Below are positions 8,101 through 16,702 of a stretch of 64,000 nt of DNA, in pieces. The stretch lies in contig CAIPBM010000002.1 of the NCBI GenBank assembly GCA_903863295.1, positions 1 to 64,000 on the forward strand. The letters run 5' to 3'. Both the position numbers and the translations under genes were made by a program. Position 1 is the stretch's first letter; each line of letters begins with the position of its first letter. This DNA is from an uncultured Verrucomicrobiota bacterium (GTDB taxonomy: Bacteria; Verrucomicrobiota; Verrucomicrobiia; Methylacidiphilales; UBA1321). The notes beneath the pieces are model-generated. The model was not told the origin of the DNA, made no database searches, and worked only from the letters and a program-made list of their open reading frames with translations.

Positions 8101-8976
8101 TTAACGGAGGCACCTCGCCCGGCACGCAAGCCAGAGCTTGCGCGAAAACGAAACCCGGACGCGCCCCTGGTAGACCTGATAATCGGCCCGTTCGATTTCA
8201 TCCAGAATCGCCCCGTAGACCGTGCTCATCAACCGGGCGCAAAAGCGCGATCCATCGTTGGGCAACGCGGCAATTCCCGGTTCGGCATAGCTGTAATAGG
8301 CGCGCGCACGGCCAATCTGAAACCGCATCATGGCCCGGAACGACGCGCTCATCCGGCGTTGCGCGATGTCATCCTCCGTCAGTCCAAATTTCTCCAATTC
8401 ATCATGCGGTAAATAAAGGCGGTCGCGCTCCCAATCTTCCTGGATGTCGCGCAGGATATTGGTCAGTTGCATCGCCGTGCCAAGGTCACGCGCCGGCTTC
8501 AGTAACTCCGGCGCAGGTTCGGTCAAAACATGCACCATGATCAGCCCGACTACTGAGGCGACATGATAACAATAACGCTCCATCTCATCCCAGGTCTGGA
8601 TACGGACGCGTCCCCGGTCCATCTCCACGCCCCGGAGCAAATCTTGAAAGTAGTCCTGGGGGATCGAGCGCCTCTGGCTGGTTTCGCGAAACGCCATCAG
8701 CCATGGCAAGGACCGCATCAATGTCTTGGGTTCTTCCACCTGATAGGCACCATGAAGGAGATGCTCCAGATCAGCGAGGGCCCGGAGTCGCGAACCTTCA
8801 TCGGGGGCGAGATCGATCTGGTCATCGACATACCGGCAAAAGGCGTAGACGGCATAGGCATCGCTCCGTTTTTGCGCCGGCAGAACATGGGAGGCGAAAT
8901 AAAACGTCTTGGCATGATGCCGGGTCATCCCGCGACAAACCTGGCGTGACGTGGAGAGAGCATCAATTTCACCCAT
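8101..8976 (-). CDS. Phytoene/squalene synthase family protein
   Basis: Head-to-head condensation of two prenyl diphosphates (GGPP to phytoene, or FPP to squalene/dehydrosqualene). Both Asp-rich motifs are intact: YVDDQID near residue 46-52, preceded by AVYAFCR, and LTNILRDIQEDWERDRLYLP near residues 170-190, the typical second Mg-binding region. I start it at ATG 8976 because the protein there begins MGEIDALSTSR, a normal CrtB-type N terminus; a TTG at 8991 would add five residues. It lies 42 bp downstream of the prenyl synthase gene and 50 bp before the acyltransferase gene, all on the minus strand. CrtB versus a C30 synthase cannot be decided by eye; no desaturase gene is in the window. 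Confidence 0.92.
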   Translation of the reverse strand: MGEIDALSTSRQVCRGMTRHHAKTFYFASHVLPAQKRSDAYAVYAFCRYVDDQIDLAPDEGSRLRALADLEHLLHGAYQVEEPKTLMRSLPWLMAFRETSQRRSIPQDYFQDLLRGVEMDRGRVRIQTWDEMERYCYHVASVVGLIMVHVLTEPAPELLKPARDLGTAMQLTNILRDIQEDWERDRLYLPHDELEKFGLTEDDIAQRRMSASFRAMMRFQIGRARAYYSYAEPGIAALPNDGSRFCARLMSTVYGAILDEIERADYQVYQGRVRVSFSRKLWLACRARCLR

Positions 8977-9018
8977 GAGCTTGAAAAGCAAATCCAGCGG
9001 GCGCGGTGTGGCGCGGGC

Positions 9019-10116
9019 TTAGAGTGTTCCTGTATGTTGGGTCTGTTGCCGCACCAGTGAAAACGCCAATCGCAATCCGTCGATTTGCACCGGGCTAAAA
9101 GAAGAATGATCGAGCGCGGCTTCCGCTTTCTGGAAAAGCGATTCCATCTGCCGGGTCAGCAGCTCGACCGCTCCCGACTTGTCGATGAGCTGCTCGATCT
9201 TGCTGACCGAGGCATCGTTGGAAGTCCGGGTGCTCAGGCAAAGCTGCAGAAAGCTGCGATCGACATCGGTCAGCTGCTCGTAAGCGGCTCGAAGCAGCAG
9301 GGTCTTTTTTCCTTCCAGGATGTCGGTCTGGCGCAAACGGTCGACGCCCTTGAATTGCTGATACTCGATCAGATCGTTCTGGATTTGGAACGCCAATCCG
9401 ACGGGCTCAATCAACTCGGCCAATTCCCGCAGATGATCGGCCCCAAGTCCCGCCAGCAACGCGCCGAGAACCAGCGGCGCTTCAAACGTGTACCGGGTCG
9501 TTTTGAGGGTGTACATACGGGTAATATCTTCCTCCTCAACCCGCGCAATATCGCGTGTACCGAGCAGGATGTCGTAGATCTCACCCGCACCGGTATCAGT
9601 AATGTAGCGCAGAAAATGAGCTAGCGCGGCATCACGCCGGTCTGGCTCAAAATCGGTCGAGCGCAGCGTGTCGACCGCCATCGCAAAAAGAATATCCCCG
9701 ATCACCAGGGCAACGTTTTCACCAAACCGTGCCGCACCGTCGATCTTTCCCAGCCGTTCCTCAACCAGTTTATGAAACGTGGGCAGTCCCCGGCGCTTCT
9801 CCGATTGATCAATGACATCGTCATGTACCAGGATGAACGCGTGAAGCAGCTCCAGGGAGAGGGCTGCCCGCAGCAGCGAATTGTTCTCAAACGGGCGCTC
9901 CCCGCCAAAGATGCGATACGAACTGAGGAATAAAAGGGGCCGAATCCGTTTGCCCCGACGGGTCACGAACTCCGTCATGTCGAGATAAAGCGGCTCGAAC
10001 AAATCCCCATAGGCATAGCGCTCGGCGCTCTCCTGAAAAAAGCGGGCGAGAAATGGCTCGAAGTAAGTTGGGGCCTGCTGCAACTCGGCGCGAAGAGTGG
10101 TGGCGGGGCTGCTCAT
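9019..10116 (-). CDS. Polyprenyl (geranylgeranyl-type) diphosphate synthase
   Basis: Trans-prenyltransferase that chain-elongates allylic diphosphates with IPP; in this operon it would supply the substrate for the phytoene/squalene synthase. RGKRIRPLL and LVHDDVIDQSEKRRGLPTFH give a complete first Asp-rich motif (DDVID). The second is degenerate: FQIQNDLIEY has Asn in place of the first Asp and Glu in the last position. The frame is open upstream to 10296, but the segment before residue 61 lacks family features, so I use ATG 10116 (MSSPATTLR), giving 365 residues, about 40 more than a minimal enzyme, mostly at the N terminus. Product chain length is uncertain. Confidence 0.9.
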   Translation of the reverse strand: MSSPATTLRAELQQAPTYFEPFLARFFQESAERYAYGDLFEPLYLDMTEFVTRRGKRIRPLLFLSSYRIFGGERPFENNSLLRAALSLELLHAFILVHDDVIDQSEKRRGLPTFHKLVEERLGKIDGAARFGENVALVIGDILFAMAVDTLRSTDFEPDRRDAALAHFLRYITDTGAGEIYDILLGTRDIARVEEEDITRMYTLKTTRYTFEAPLVLGALLAGLGADHLRELAELIEPVGLAFQIQNDLIEYQQFKGVDRLRQTDILEGKKTLLLRAAYEQLTDVDRSFLQLCLSTRTSNDASVSKIEQLIDKSGAVELLTRQMESLFQKAEAALDHSSFSPVQIDGLRLAFSLVRQQTQHTGTL

Positions 10117-10214
10117 ACCTTGGCAGAGAAATGGAAGGTGGCTCGCACAGCCCAAATGGTAAGTCAATTTACCGTGGGGCGCAAATAGGGAAGTTACCCA
10201 CCCCCTCCCCAACC

Positions 10215-10889
10215 TTACGGGACCACATCCACCGGCGTGCCGACAGAGACGTTTGAGAAAAGCAATTCCGCAAACGCGTGCGGCTGGCGAATGCATCCGT
10301 GCGAGGCCGGATAACCGGGCAGATAACCAGCGTGGAGACCGACGCCATCGTCACGAATCCGCAGGTAATAGGGCATGTCCGCCGAGTCGTAGGCTGTCCC
10401 GGGCGGCGGTGTCTGACCAACCTCCGCGTTGCCATCCACGACATAGCCATTGGCATCCACGAAAACGCCGTAGAGGTTCGACTTGTGATCGATGTCCTTC
10501 ACCAAAATCGTGTAATGGCCCGTGGGCGTATCGTGGCCCGGTTTACCCGTGGTGATAGGGCTGATGCCGGCGATGCGATCTCCCTGGTAGACGTAGACCT
10601 TCTGCTCCCCGATGCGCACTTCAATCCGGGTAATCGGTTGGTTCGGATCGGGCTTCCAGACGTAATTCCAAAGCTGGTAGCGAACCCGCTCCTGGAGCGT
10701 GTATTGCCGCACCACCGGAGTCTTGGAGGAATAAACCTGGGCCTTGCGGGTCGAAGTCGAAGACGTGTCGTCCGCCCGGAGGCTGTGGCTTAAACTTAGG
10801 AGTAGAATCCCCAACCCGAAGTAGACCGCACGACGAAAGTCAGGCGAGACGCTCAGCAAGTGAGTGGATCGCGAAAGGTTCAGGTTCAT
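10215..10889 (-). CDS. L,D-transpeptidase (YkuD domain), exported
   Basis: Cross-links peptidoglycan stem peptides (3-3 links) or attaches proteins to them in the periplasm. The 224-residue protein has an N-terminal signal segment (hydrophobic GLGILLLSLS around 25-35, cleavage near Arg38-Ala-Asp). The YkuD domain spans about 88-224: VRIGEQKVYVYQ opens it, TPTGHYTI follows, and the active site is HAGYLPGYPASHGCIR with His186, His197 and the nucleophile Cys199. The last residues (SVGTPVDV) match the usual end of the domain. It lies 98 bp upstream of the prenyl synthase start on the same strand; a functional link to carotenoids is not implied. Confidence 0.95.
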   Translation of the reverse strand: MNLNLSRSTHLLSVSPDFRRAVYFGLGILLLSLSHSLRADDTSSTSTRKAQVYSSKTPVVRQYTLQERVRYQLWNYVWKPDPNQPITRIEVRIGEQKVYVYQGDRIAGISPITTGKPGHDTPTGHYTILVKDIDHKSNLYGVFVDANGYVVDGNAEVGQTPPPGTAYDSADMPYYLRIRDDGVGLHAGYLPGYPASHGCIRQPHAFAELLFSNVSVGTPVDVVP

Positions 10890-11030
10890 TTTGAGGAGAT
10901 TACTTCTCTAGACCATGTGGTTCTAAAGTAAAGAACAACAACGGCAAACAAGTAGTCCACTCTACCTTAATCTGGACGTTAAGCCACCTAAATGAGCGGC
11001 ACCCGATTTAAGAATCGCCGCTCCAGGCGC

Positions 11031-11471
11031 CTACCGGTTCCCCCGCGCCACGATCAAAACCCCCGCGAAAATCAAGATGGCCCCAATCACCGTGGCCGTG
11101 TTGAACGTCGTCTGGCGAAAGAGCACCCAGGCGAAAAAGGCCGTGAAAAGCGGATAGGTGATCTCAATGAGAGAGGAGAGGGTGGCGTTCTTGGCCTCAA
11201 TCGACATAAATATCAGCATGCCGGCGATCGTCGTGGCCATGATCGCCACCGCCAGCCAGCCCATGTCCGGCCCCAATGCGCGGACTTCTTCCGCCCCCGC
11301 CTGCCACTTGCCTGTCACCGTGATCAGGGCGGCGAGCGCCAAAACGCCAAAGAATAAATCGATGAAGAAGAGCGTCTGCGGGGAAACGCCCCGCTCCAGC
11401 AACCGTCCGCTCACCGCGTAGTTAACTCCCCAAAGCACCGCCGCGCCCAGTGCGTAAAAAAGCCAGGTCAT
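11031..11471 (-). CDS. EamA/DMT-family half-size permease
   Basis: Inner-membrane protein of the drug/metabolite transporter superfamily. At 146 residues it is a single five-helix EamA repeat, half the usual 10-TM transporter, as in many bacterial half-size members that probably act as dimers. Hydrophobic segments lie at about 3-20, 33-53, 72-92, 98-117 and 122-142. The final WVLFRQTTFNTATVIGAILIFAG is the conserved end of the EamA repeat (GLI/AGV pattern). Substrate unknown. The downstream neighbour is a small two-helix membrane protein gene; the tRNA-Glu gene lies beyond. Confidence 0.88.
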   Translation of the reverse strand: MTWLFYALGAAVLWGVNYAVSGRLLERGVSPQTLFFIDLFFGVLALAALITVTGKWQAGAEEVRALGPDMGWLAVAIMATTIAGMLIFMSIEAKNATLSSLIEITYPLFTAFFAWVLFRQTTFNTATVIGAILIFAGVLIVARGNR

Positions 11472-11522
11472 GCCGGAAGCTTGCGAAGCTCCCCTCCCCG
11501 TGTAAAGCCGAACCGCCCGAGG

Positions 11523-11693
11523 TTAGGCCACGGCGTAAAAAACGCAGTAGAGCACGGCCAGGGTAATGATCAACCAGATCACATGCAGCGCCTTATGGTG
11601 CTTGATCTGGGTGCGCACGCTCTTCGAGAAAATCGCCGCGATCACGTGCATGATGAAGAGGGCCGGAATTAGAAGGAGAAAAAATAAATACAT
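11523..11693 (-). CDS. Small two-helix membrane protein, 56 aa
   Basis: No recognised family. The 56-residue product has a hydrophobic segment at about 2-20 (LFFLLLIPALFIMHVIAA) and another at about 37-54, separated by a basic loop (KSVRTQIKHHK). The open frame continues upstream through the tRNA-Glu gene, but the ATG at 11693, 8 bp after the tRNA's 3' end, is the only sensible start. No clear ribosome-binding site is present. It might be expressed by read-through from the tRNA gene. Confidence 0.55.
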   Translation of the reverse strand: MYLFFLLLIPALFIMHVIAAIFSKSVRTQIKHHKALHVIWLIITLAVLYCVFYAVA

Positions 11694-11701
11694 AAAATAA
11701 A

Positions 11702-11773
11702 TAGTCCCAACGGGATTCGAACCCGTGCGACCTCCGTGAGAGGGAGGCGAGCTAACCACTACTCCATGGGACC
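11702..11773 (-). tRNA. tRNA-Glu (CTC)
   Basis: Folds as a full cloverleaf on the minus strand: acceptor GGTCCCA/TGGGACT, D arm GAG/CTC, anticodon stem CCTCC/GGAGG with loop CTCTCAC (anticodon CTC, reads GAG), T arm ACGGG/CCCGT with TTCGAAT loop, discriminator A at 11702. No CCA is encoded. Confidence 0.96.
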
Positions 11774-11886
11774 TCGTTGCGCTTTTGCGCGGAGGATTAC
11801 CAAACCACGTTTGGTCGCCCTTGTCGAGTCCTGGATGCTCTTGTGTTTGACATTGTCGCGGCAAACCGGAAAATAGGCACCCTTCG

Positions 11887-11957
11887 TACCCGATGGTGTA
11901 ATGGTAACACAGCGCCCTTTGGAGGCGTTATTCATGGTTCGAGTCCATGTCGGGTAG
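11887..11957 (+). tRNA. tRNA-Gln (TTG)
   Basis: Cloverleaf on the plus strand: acceptor TACCCGA/TCGGGTA, D arm GTG/CAC, anticodon stem GCGCC/GGCGT with loop CTTTGGA (anticodon TTG, reads CAA), T arm CATGG/CCATG with TTCGAGT loop, discriminator G. CCA is not encoded. It lies divergent from tRNA-Glu, 113 bp away. Confidence 0.95.
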
Positions 11958-12079
11958 CCCTCCCCTGTTCAGCCAGCCTGCCATTGCCCGATTGCACGGG
12001 CGACGAATAGGGTTACTTTCTTTTACGCCAGATTGAAAATCAGGCGCCAATCCCCACCGGTGTACCTCGATCACTCTCC

Positions 12080-13540
12080 ATGCCCTTAGTCTTGAGCCAC
12101 TCCAACGAAGTCTCCGCGCGGCCCGGTAACGGCTTCATCGCTGAATTGCTGAAAGCCTGGGCGAGGCTTCTGGACAGTGAGTTGCCCGGCACGCTGCGGC
12201 GCGATCCGGAAAATCTACGACGCGCCCGGCTGCTGCTGGGCTTCGGCATCCTCGGCTCCTGCTTCGGCTCGATCTACGCCCTGTTTTACCTCGTGCTCGG
12301 CCATTACTGGGGCGCGGGTATCGTTATTTCCTGCACGCTGGGTGTCGCGCTCTCCCCGTGGCTGATGTGGAAAACGGGTTCCATTCAATGGGCGGGCAAT
12401 TTCTTTGCCGCCATCCTCACCTCGGGATTTCTCGGACTCTGTTTTGTGGAGGGTGGCATTCATGGTCACGCCATTGCCTGGCTGGTCAGCGTTCCGCTCT
12501 GCGCTTTACTGCTCACCGGCGTACGCCCGGCTCTCAAATGGGTGGCGATCTCTTTTCTCGCGGCGGCATTTATCGTCGGGCTCGATCTGTGTGGCATTGA
12601 GCTGCCCGTGACCTACGACCCGAAGTGGAACGGAGTGATCTCCGCAGCGGGCTACCTGGGCCTGGTGGCGTTCATGTTCATTCTCGGCTTCATCTTTGAA
12701 AATGGCCGGGGCCACGCCTATGCCCAGATGGAGGTGGCTCTTGATGAATTGGAAAGCTCCAACAGCCAACTCGTGGCCATGGACAAGGAAAAGAATGAGT
12801 TCCTCGCGATTGCCGCTCACGACCTGAAAAATCCCCTCTCCGTCGTCCTGCTCAATGCGGAAATGATCAAGGAGGTCAACGATCCCGAACTCACCCCGGT
12901 CCTGGCCAGTCCCATTATCGAGGCCGCCCAGCGCATGCACCGCCTGATCACCAATCTCCTCGACGTGAATGCCATTGAAGAGGGCCGGTTTGCCTCCAAT
13001 CTGGAAAAATGTGACTTCGGCGATCTCATCCGGCAATGCGCCACGCACAATCTCCCCGCTGCCACGCGGAAAAGCATCGAACTCCAGCTCGCGATTCCGG
13101 AAAAGATCTACGTCCGTACCGACTGCACCGCCACCGCTCAAATCCTGGACAACCTCATTTCCAACGCCATCAAGTACTCGCCCTTCGTCAGCACCGTCAA
13201 GGTGTGCCTGCTCACCGACTCCACCCATGCCCGCGTGGAGGTCACCGACCAAGGCCCCGGCATCAGCGGGGAAGACCAGAAGCGCCTGTTCCAGAAATAT
13301 AGCCGTCTTAGTTCCGTTCCCACTGGCGGCGAATCATCCACCGGACTCGGACTGGCCATTGCGCGGCGGCTTGCCGAGGCGATGTCCGGCAGCATCGTTT
13401 GTCAAAGCACCCTCAATGCGGGCTCAACTTTTTCGCTCTCCCTGCCTCTCTGGCCTCAGGAGGTTCAGGCCCCTGTCGCCACGGTCAGCACGCATGTCCA
13501 AACCGGCAAAGTGAAAATCAGTATCGAAGCGGCAGACTAA
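12080..13540 (+). CDS. Membrane-bound sensor histidine kinase (orphan)
   Basis: Autophosphorylating sensor kinase of 486 residues. About six membrane segments occupy residues 52-206, with no large periplasmic sensor domain, so it probably senses within or at the membrane. A short coiled-coil-like linker (EVALDELESSNSQLVAMDKEK, split around 218-238) leads to the HisKA domain with the phospho-acceptor His247 in AHDLKNPL. The HATPase domain has the N-box DNLISNAIKYSP (Asn362), the G1 box DQGPGISGEDQ at 390-400, and G2 STGLGLAIAR at 420-429. No response regulator gene lies beside it. It faces convergently the beta-propeller gene, whose stop is 18 bp away. The start is the first ATG; a later one is possible. 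Confidence 0.92.
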   Translation: MPLVLSHSNEVSARPGNGFIAELLKAWARLLDSELPGTLRRDPENLRRARLLLGFGILGSCFGSIYALFYLVLGHYWGAGIVISCTLGVALSPWLMWKTGSIQWAGNFFAAILTSGFLGLCFVEGGIHGHAIAWLVSVPLCALLLTGVRPALKWVAISFLAAAFIVGLDLCGIELPVTYDPKWNGVISAAGYLGLVAFMFILGFIFENGRGHAYAQMEVALDELESSNSQLVAMDKEKNEFLAIAAHDLKNPLSVVLLNAEMIKEVNDPELTPVLASPIIEAAQRMHRLITNLLDVNAIEEGRFASNLEKCDFGDLIRQCATHNLPAATRKSIELQLAIPEKIYVRTDCTATAQILDNLISNAIKYSPFVSTVKVCLLTDSTHARVEVTDQGPGISGEDQKRLFQKYSRLSSVPTGGESSTGLGLAIARRLAEAMSGSIVCQSTLNAGSTFSLSLPLWPQEVQAPVATVSTHVQTGKVKISIEAAD

Positions 13541-13558
13541 GTCGGAACGCTCCCAGCC

Positions 13559-14803
13559 TCACGCCCCGTGCGGACTCGAACCGACGACAGGTTTGCCGTC
13601 AGGATTTTTTAAACCCTCGATATTCGCATCAAGGGTGAAGATGACTTTCGCAAAAGTGAAGTAGCCGCCAAGGGCGATGATCATCAGCAGGAGAGTGAGC
13701 AGGCCCAGGTAGAAGGGCGTGGGGAAGTGGAATCGACGAGGCTCTTCCGGGACTGGTTCCTCAGGGTTTCGATCCCGGTATATGACGAACAATCCCATCA
13801 CCGCCAGCACCAGCAGCAGGACCGTGCCCAGGATCAAATAATCCATGCTGGAAACCACCGTCGCGACCAGTTGATTGGCCGTGCTCATCATCGGATCGCC
13901 TTTTGCATCCGGAAGCATCGCGGGTGAATCTCCCGTCAGCACAATCATTCCACCGATGGCCCCGGGAGGCGTGGTAATCAGCTTGTCGTTAAGCAGCTCA
14001 CCCGTGCGGGCGTTGTATTTCCTCACCGTGCCATCACGAAAAAAAGCGACGTAGAGGTTGTCTCCCGAGACGGCGATACTCGTCGGACGATCCAGCGCCG
14101 GAATGACCGGAGGCGTCCCGGGATTCTCCGCCAGGTGCTCCGGATCGACGGTGTATTTGTAAACCGCCCCGTCCGGCGCACGGGTCCCCCAATCGACCCA
14201 AAGCGATCTTCCCGATAATACCATGCCGTTCGCCTCAATGACCCTGGGGATGAAGGTCGAATTGAGCACAATACCCGTCCCGGCATCATATTCGCCGATG
14301 GATCCACGGCCGTCGCCATAGAGCAGGACAAACAATTTATTTCCATCCACCGCCAGGCCGACCGGGAAATTCAAATCGGAAATGAGCAGCGAATTCAGGA
14401 CGGCGCCCGTCGTCGCATCAAACGTTCTGACTTTCCCCAGGTTCGCCTCCCTCCCATCCATGTTCGCGACATAAAGAACGTTATCGGAAACCGCTACGGC
14501 GTCTGGAAAGATCACTCCACTGACCAAGGCCGGATTGATGACCGCCCCCGTCCGGGCGTCGTACTTGCCCACCTTGCCCGTGCCAAAATCGGAGATATAC
14601 AAAGCTCCGTTGTCGATGGCCAATCCTCGTGGCCTGATGAGTCCGGTAATAAAGGATGGATTGATCAGCATGCCCGTGTCGGCATCGTAAACCGCAATCG
14701 AACCGGTGGCGTGATTGGCCACATAGAGCAAATCCGCCTGGGACTCGTTACTCCACAATCCCAGCAAGCCCACGAACAGGATTAATTTCAAAAGTTGGTT
14801 CAC
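13559..14803 (-). CDS. Exported NHL/beta-propeller-like protein with C-terminal membrane segments
   Basis: A 414-residue protein with a signal peptide (MNQLLKLILFVGLLGLWSNE, cleavage near QA) followed by about six repeats of the form YVAN...YDA.TG..IN...I.GL..P.GLA, spanning residues 25-290, which should fold as a beta-propeller like NHL or SMP-30-type proteins. Two hydrophobic segments near 325-347 and 368-392 follow, with a proline/glutamate-rich loop between. The C terminus is not a PEP-CTERM anchor. Unlike the usual verrucomicrobial PEP-CTERM propellers it looks integral to a membrane. Function unknown; ligand binding or scaffolding is likely. It lies divergent from the GH27 gene. Confidence 0.8.
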   Translation of the reverse strand: MNQLLKLILFVGLLGLWSNESQADLLYVANHATGSIAVYDADTGMLINPSFITGLIRPRGLAIDNGALYISDFGTGKVGKYDARTGAVINPALVSGVIFPDAVAVSDNVLYVANMDGREANLGKVRTFDATTGAVLNSLLISDLNFPVGLAVDGNKLFVLLYGDGRGSIGEYDAGTGIVLNSTFIPRVIEANGMVLSGRSLWVDWGTRAPDGAVYKYTVDPEHLAENPGTPPVIPALDRPTSIAVSGDNLYVAFFRDGTVRKYNARTGELLNDKLITTPPGAIGGMIVLTGDSPAMLPDAKGDPMMSTANQLVATVVSSMDYLILGTVLLLVLAVMGLFVIYRDRNPEEPVPEEPRRFHFPTPFYLGLLTLLLMIIALGGYFTFAKVIFTLDANIEGLKNPDGKPVVGSSPHGA

Positions 14804-14934
14804 GGGAACAAGGGCTTATTAATATGAGGCCGAAATGCTACCCCTCCCGTCTCACGGTAGTAAAGTTAGTCGAATTATTTTTTAAGGATTACGGTAATAG
14901 ACTTGCCCCTCTTCTCCTCGACTTTACGCTTAAA

Positions 14935-16518
14935 ATGCCGTCCAACGGCCTCATTTTGAAAGCGCACACCTATCTTATCATCGGTTGGATTCTCGGACTA
15001 AACTTCGCCAATGCGCAAACGAACCCTGCGCCCGTCAACCAGATAGCACCCACTGATAACCGGGTGATTTTAACCCCAGCCTCGCCACACTCTCCCCAAA
15101 TCCACGGACCCAAGATCTTTGGCGTGCGCCCCGGTTCACCATTTCTTTATTCGATCCCTGCGACGGGTGATCGTCCCATGCATTTCTCCGCAGACGGTCT
15201 TCCCGGTGGCTTACATCTGGACGAATCGACTGGGCGAATTTCTGGAACGTTGACCTCCAAGGGAACATTCTCCGTCACGCTCCACGCGCGAAACTCACTC
15301 GGCGATTCCACCCGGCCATTCAAGATTATCGCCGGCGATGAGATCGCCCTCACCCCGCCGATGGGTTGGAACAGTTGGAACTGCTGGCACTCCGGCATCA
15401 GCCAGGCCAAGGTCCTGCAATCGGCTCATGGCCTGGTGAACTCGGGGCTCGCTCAACATGGGTGGATCTACGTGAATATCGATGACGCCTGGCAGGGCGT
15501 TCGCGGCGGTGAGTTGAATGCCATCCAACCCAACCCGAAAACCTTTCCCGATTTCCCGGCCATGGCCCGCGAGATTCACGACATGGGCCTGAAACTGGGA
15601 ATTTATTCGACGCCGTGGGTCACTTCCTATGCGGGGCATGTGGGCGGTTCCTCCGAGAATGCGGAAGGCACTTGGGATCACGCGACGATGACCAAGGGGC
15701 CCAAGAATAAAAAAATCCTGCCCTTTGCGATTGGCTCTCATCACTTCTTCCTGAACGATGCCAAGCAATGGGCGGCGTGGGGAGTCGATTACCTCAAGTT
15801 CGATTGGGCTCCCATCGAACCGCCGGAGACGGAGGAAATGGAAAATGCCATTCGTGCTTCGGGACGTGATATTGTTTTTAGTCTCTCCAACAACGCGACC
15901 AATTCTCTTTTCTCAGTCATTCCGGAAGTATCAAAAATCGGCAATAGCTGGCGACTCGGCAACGACATCAGCGACAACTGGAATTCGGTGGTCGGAAACG
16001 GATTTCACCACGACCAGTGGGCTCCTTATTCGCATCCGGGCCATTGGAACGATCCCGATATGTTCGAAGTCGGGACCAATGGCGGCGGCACGCCCAAGCG
16101 TTTGACTGCAGAGGAGCAATACTCGCACGTCAGCCTCTGGTGCCTGCTTTCAGCCCCCCTGTTGCTGGGTTGCGATCTGGATCATCTCGACGATTTCACC
16201 CGAGGGCTCCTCACCAATGATGAAGTGATCGATCTCGATCAGGACGAATTAGGCCGCCAAGCGACCTGCGTCGCCAAGGAAGGTGACTGCGAAGTCTATG
16301 CCAAACCCTTGGCAGATGGTTCCTGGGCGGCTGGTCTCTTTAATCTCGGTAAAAAGGAAACCCCGGTAACCGTGAAATGGAGCGATCTCGGCCTTTCCGG
16401 GCAGCAAATGGTTCGCGACCTGTGGCGACAAAAGGATGTGGGCTTACTCGCCGATCAGTTCTCCGCCCCCGTACCTTCCCACGGCGTCGTCCTGATCCGA
16501 ATCATTCCGTCGAATTAA
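14935..16518 (+). CDS. Secreted GH27-type alpha-galactosidase with N-terminal putative Ig domain
   Basis: Hydrolyses terminal alpha-galactosides (or beta-L-arabinopyranosides, also known in GH27). The frame opens at 14824, but ATG 14935 gives a proper signal peptide (hydrophobic TYLIIGWILGLNFANAQ) and 527 residues. A putative-Ig segment (about 60-130; LDESTGRISGTLTSKGTFSV) precedes the barrel. The barrel opens with LTPPMGWNSWNCW, then VNIDDAWQ; the nucleophile is Asp290 in YLKFDWAP, and the acid/base is probably Asp344 in GNDISDNW. The C-terminal 80 residues form the usual beta domain. It begins the glycan-degradation locus. Its 3' end is followed by a copy of the four-hairpin repeat. Confidence 0.93.
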   Translation: MPSNGLILKAHTYLIIGWILGLNFANAQTNPAPVNQIAPTDNRVILTPASPHSPQIHGPKIFGVRPGSPFLYSIPATGDRPMHFSADGLPGGLHLDESTGRISGTLTSKGTFSVTLHARNSLGDSTRPFKIIAGDEIALTPPMGWNSWNCWHSGISQAKVLQSAHGLVNSGLAQHGWIYVNIDDAWQGVRGGELNAIQPNPKTFPDFPAMAREIHDMGLKLGIYSTPWVTSYAGHVGGSSENAEGTWDHATMTKGPKNKKILPFAIGSHHFFLNDAKQWAAWGVDYLKFDWAPIEPPETEEMENAIRASGRDIVFSLSNNATNSLFSVIPEVSKIGNSWRLGNDISDNWNSVVGNGFHHDQWAPYSHPGHWNDPDMFEVGTNGGGTPKRLTAEEQYSHVSLWCLLSAPLLLGCDLDHLDDFTRGLLTNDEVIDLDQDELGRQATCVAKEGDCEVYAKPLADGSWAAGLFNLGKKETPVTVKWSDLGLSGQQMVRDLWRQKDVGLLADQFSAPVPSHGVVLIRIIPSN

Positions 16519-16587
16519 TTCCACGCATCGCAACGGTGCCTTCCTCCGGGATAAGCGTCCCAACATTGGAGCGCTTTCGTTAGATCT

Positions 16588-16688
16588 GTGGCCAGCCTGT
16601 AAGGCTGGCTATCCTATAGCCCAGGGTTGGCGCAGTAGCGCCTACCCTGGGAACACCGGTACAAGTTCCCTACGCTGTAAGCGTTGAA
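16588..16688. repeat. Four-hairpin interspersed repeat, copy 2 (inverted)
   Basis: Inverted copy of the element at 11-103, lying between the 3' ends of two convergent genes. Hairpins read GCCAGCCT/AGGCTGGC, CCCAGGGT/ACCCTGGG, GGGAAC/GTTCCC and ACGCT/AGCGT in order. Loop sequences differ from copy 1 while stems are retained. Confidence 0.8.
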
Positions 16689-16702
16689 GCGTGACCGACA
16701 CT

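Noticed and set aside
11523-11864. 113-residue version of the small membrane protein
   Set aside because: The added N-terminal part is the translation of the tRNA-Glu gene; the start at 11693 is used instead.
12506-13252. 248-residue minus-strand open frame
   Set aside because: Antisense to the histidine kinase, whose motifs are unambiguous on the plus strand.
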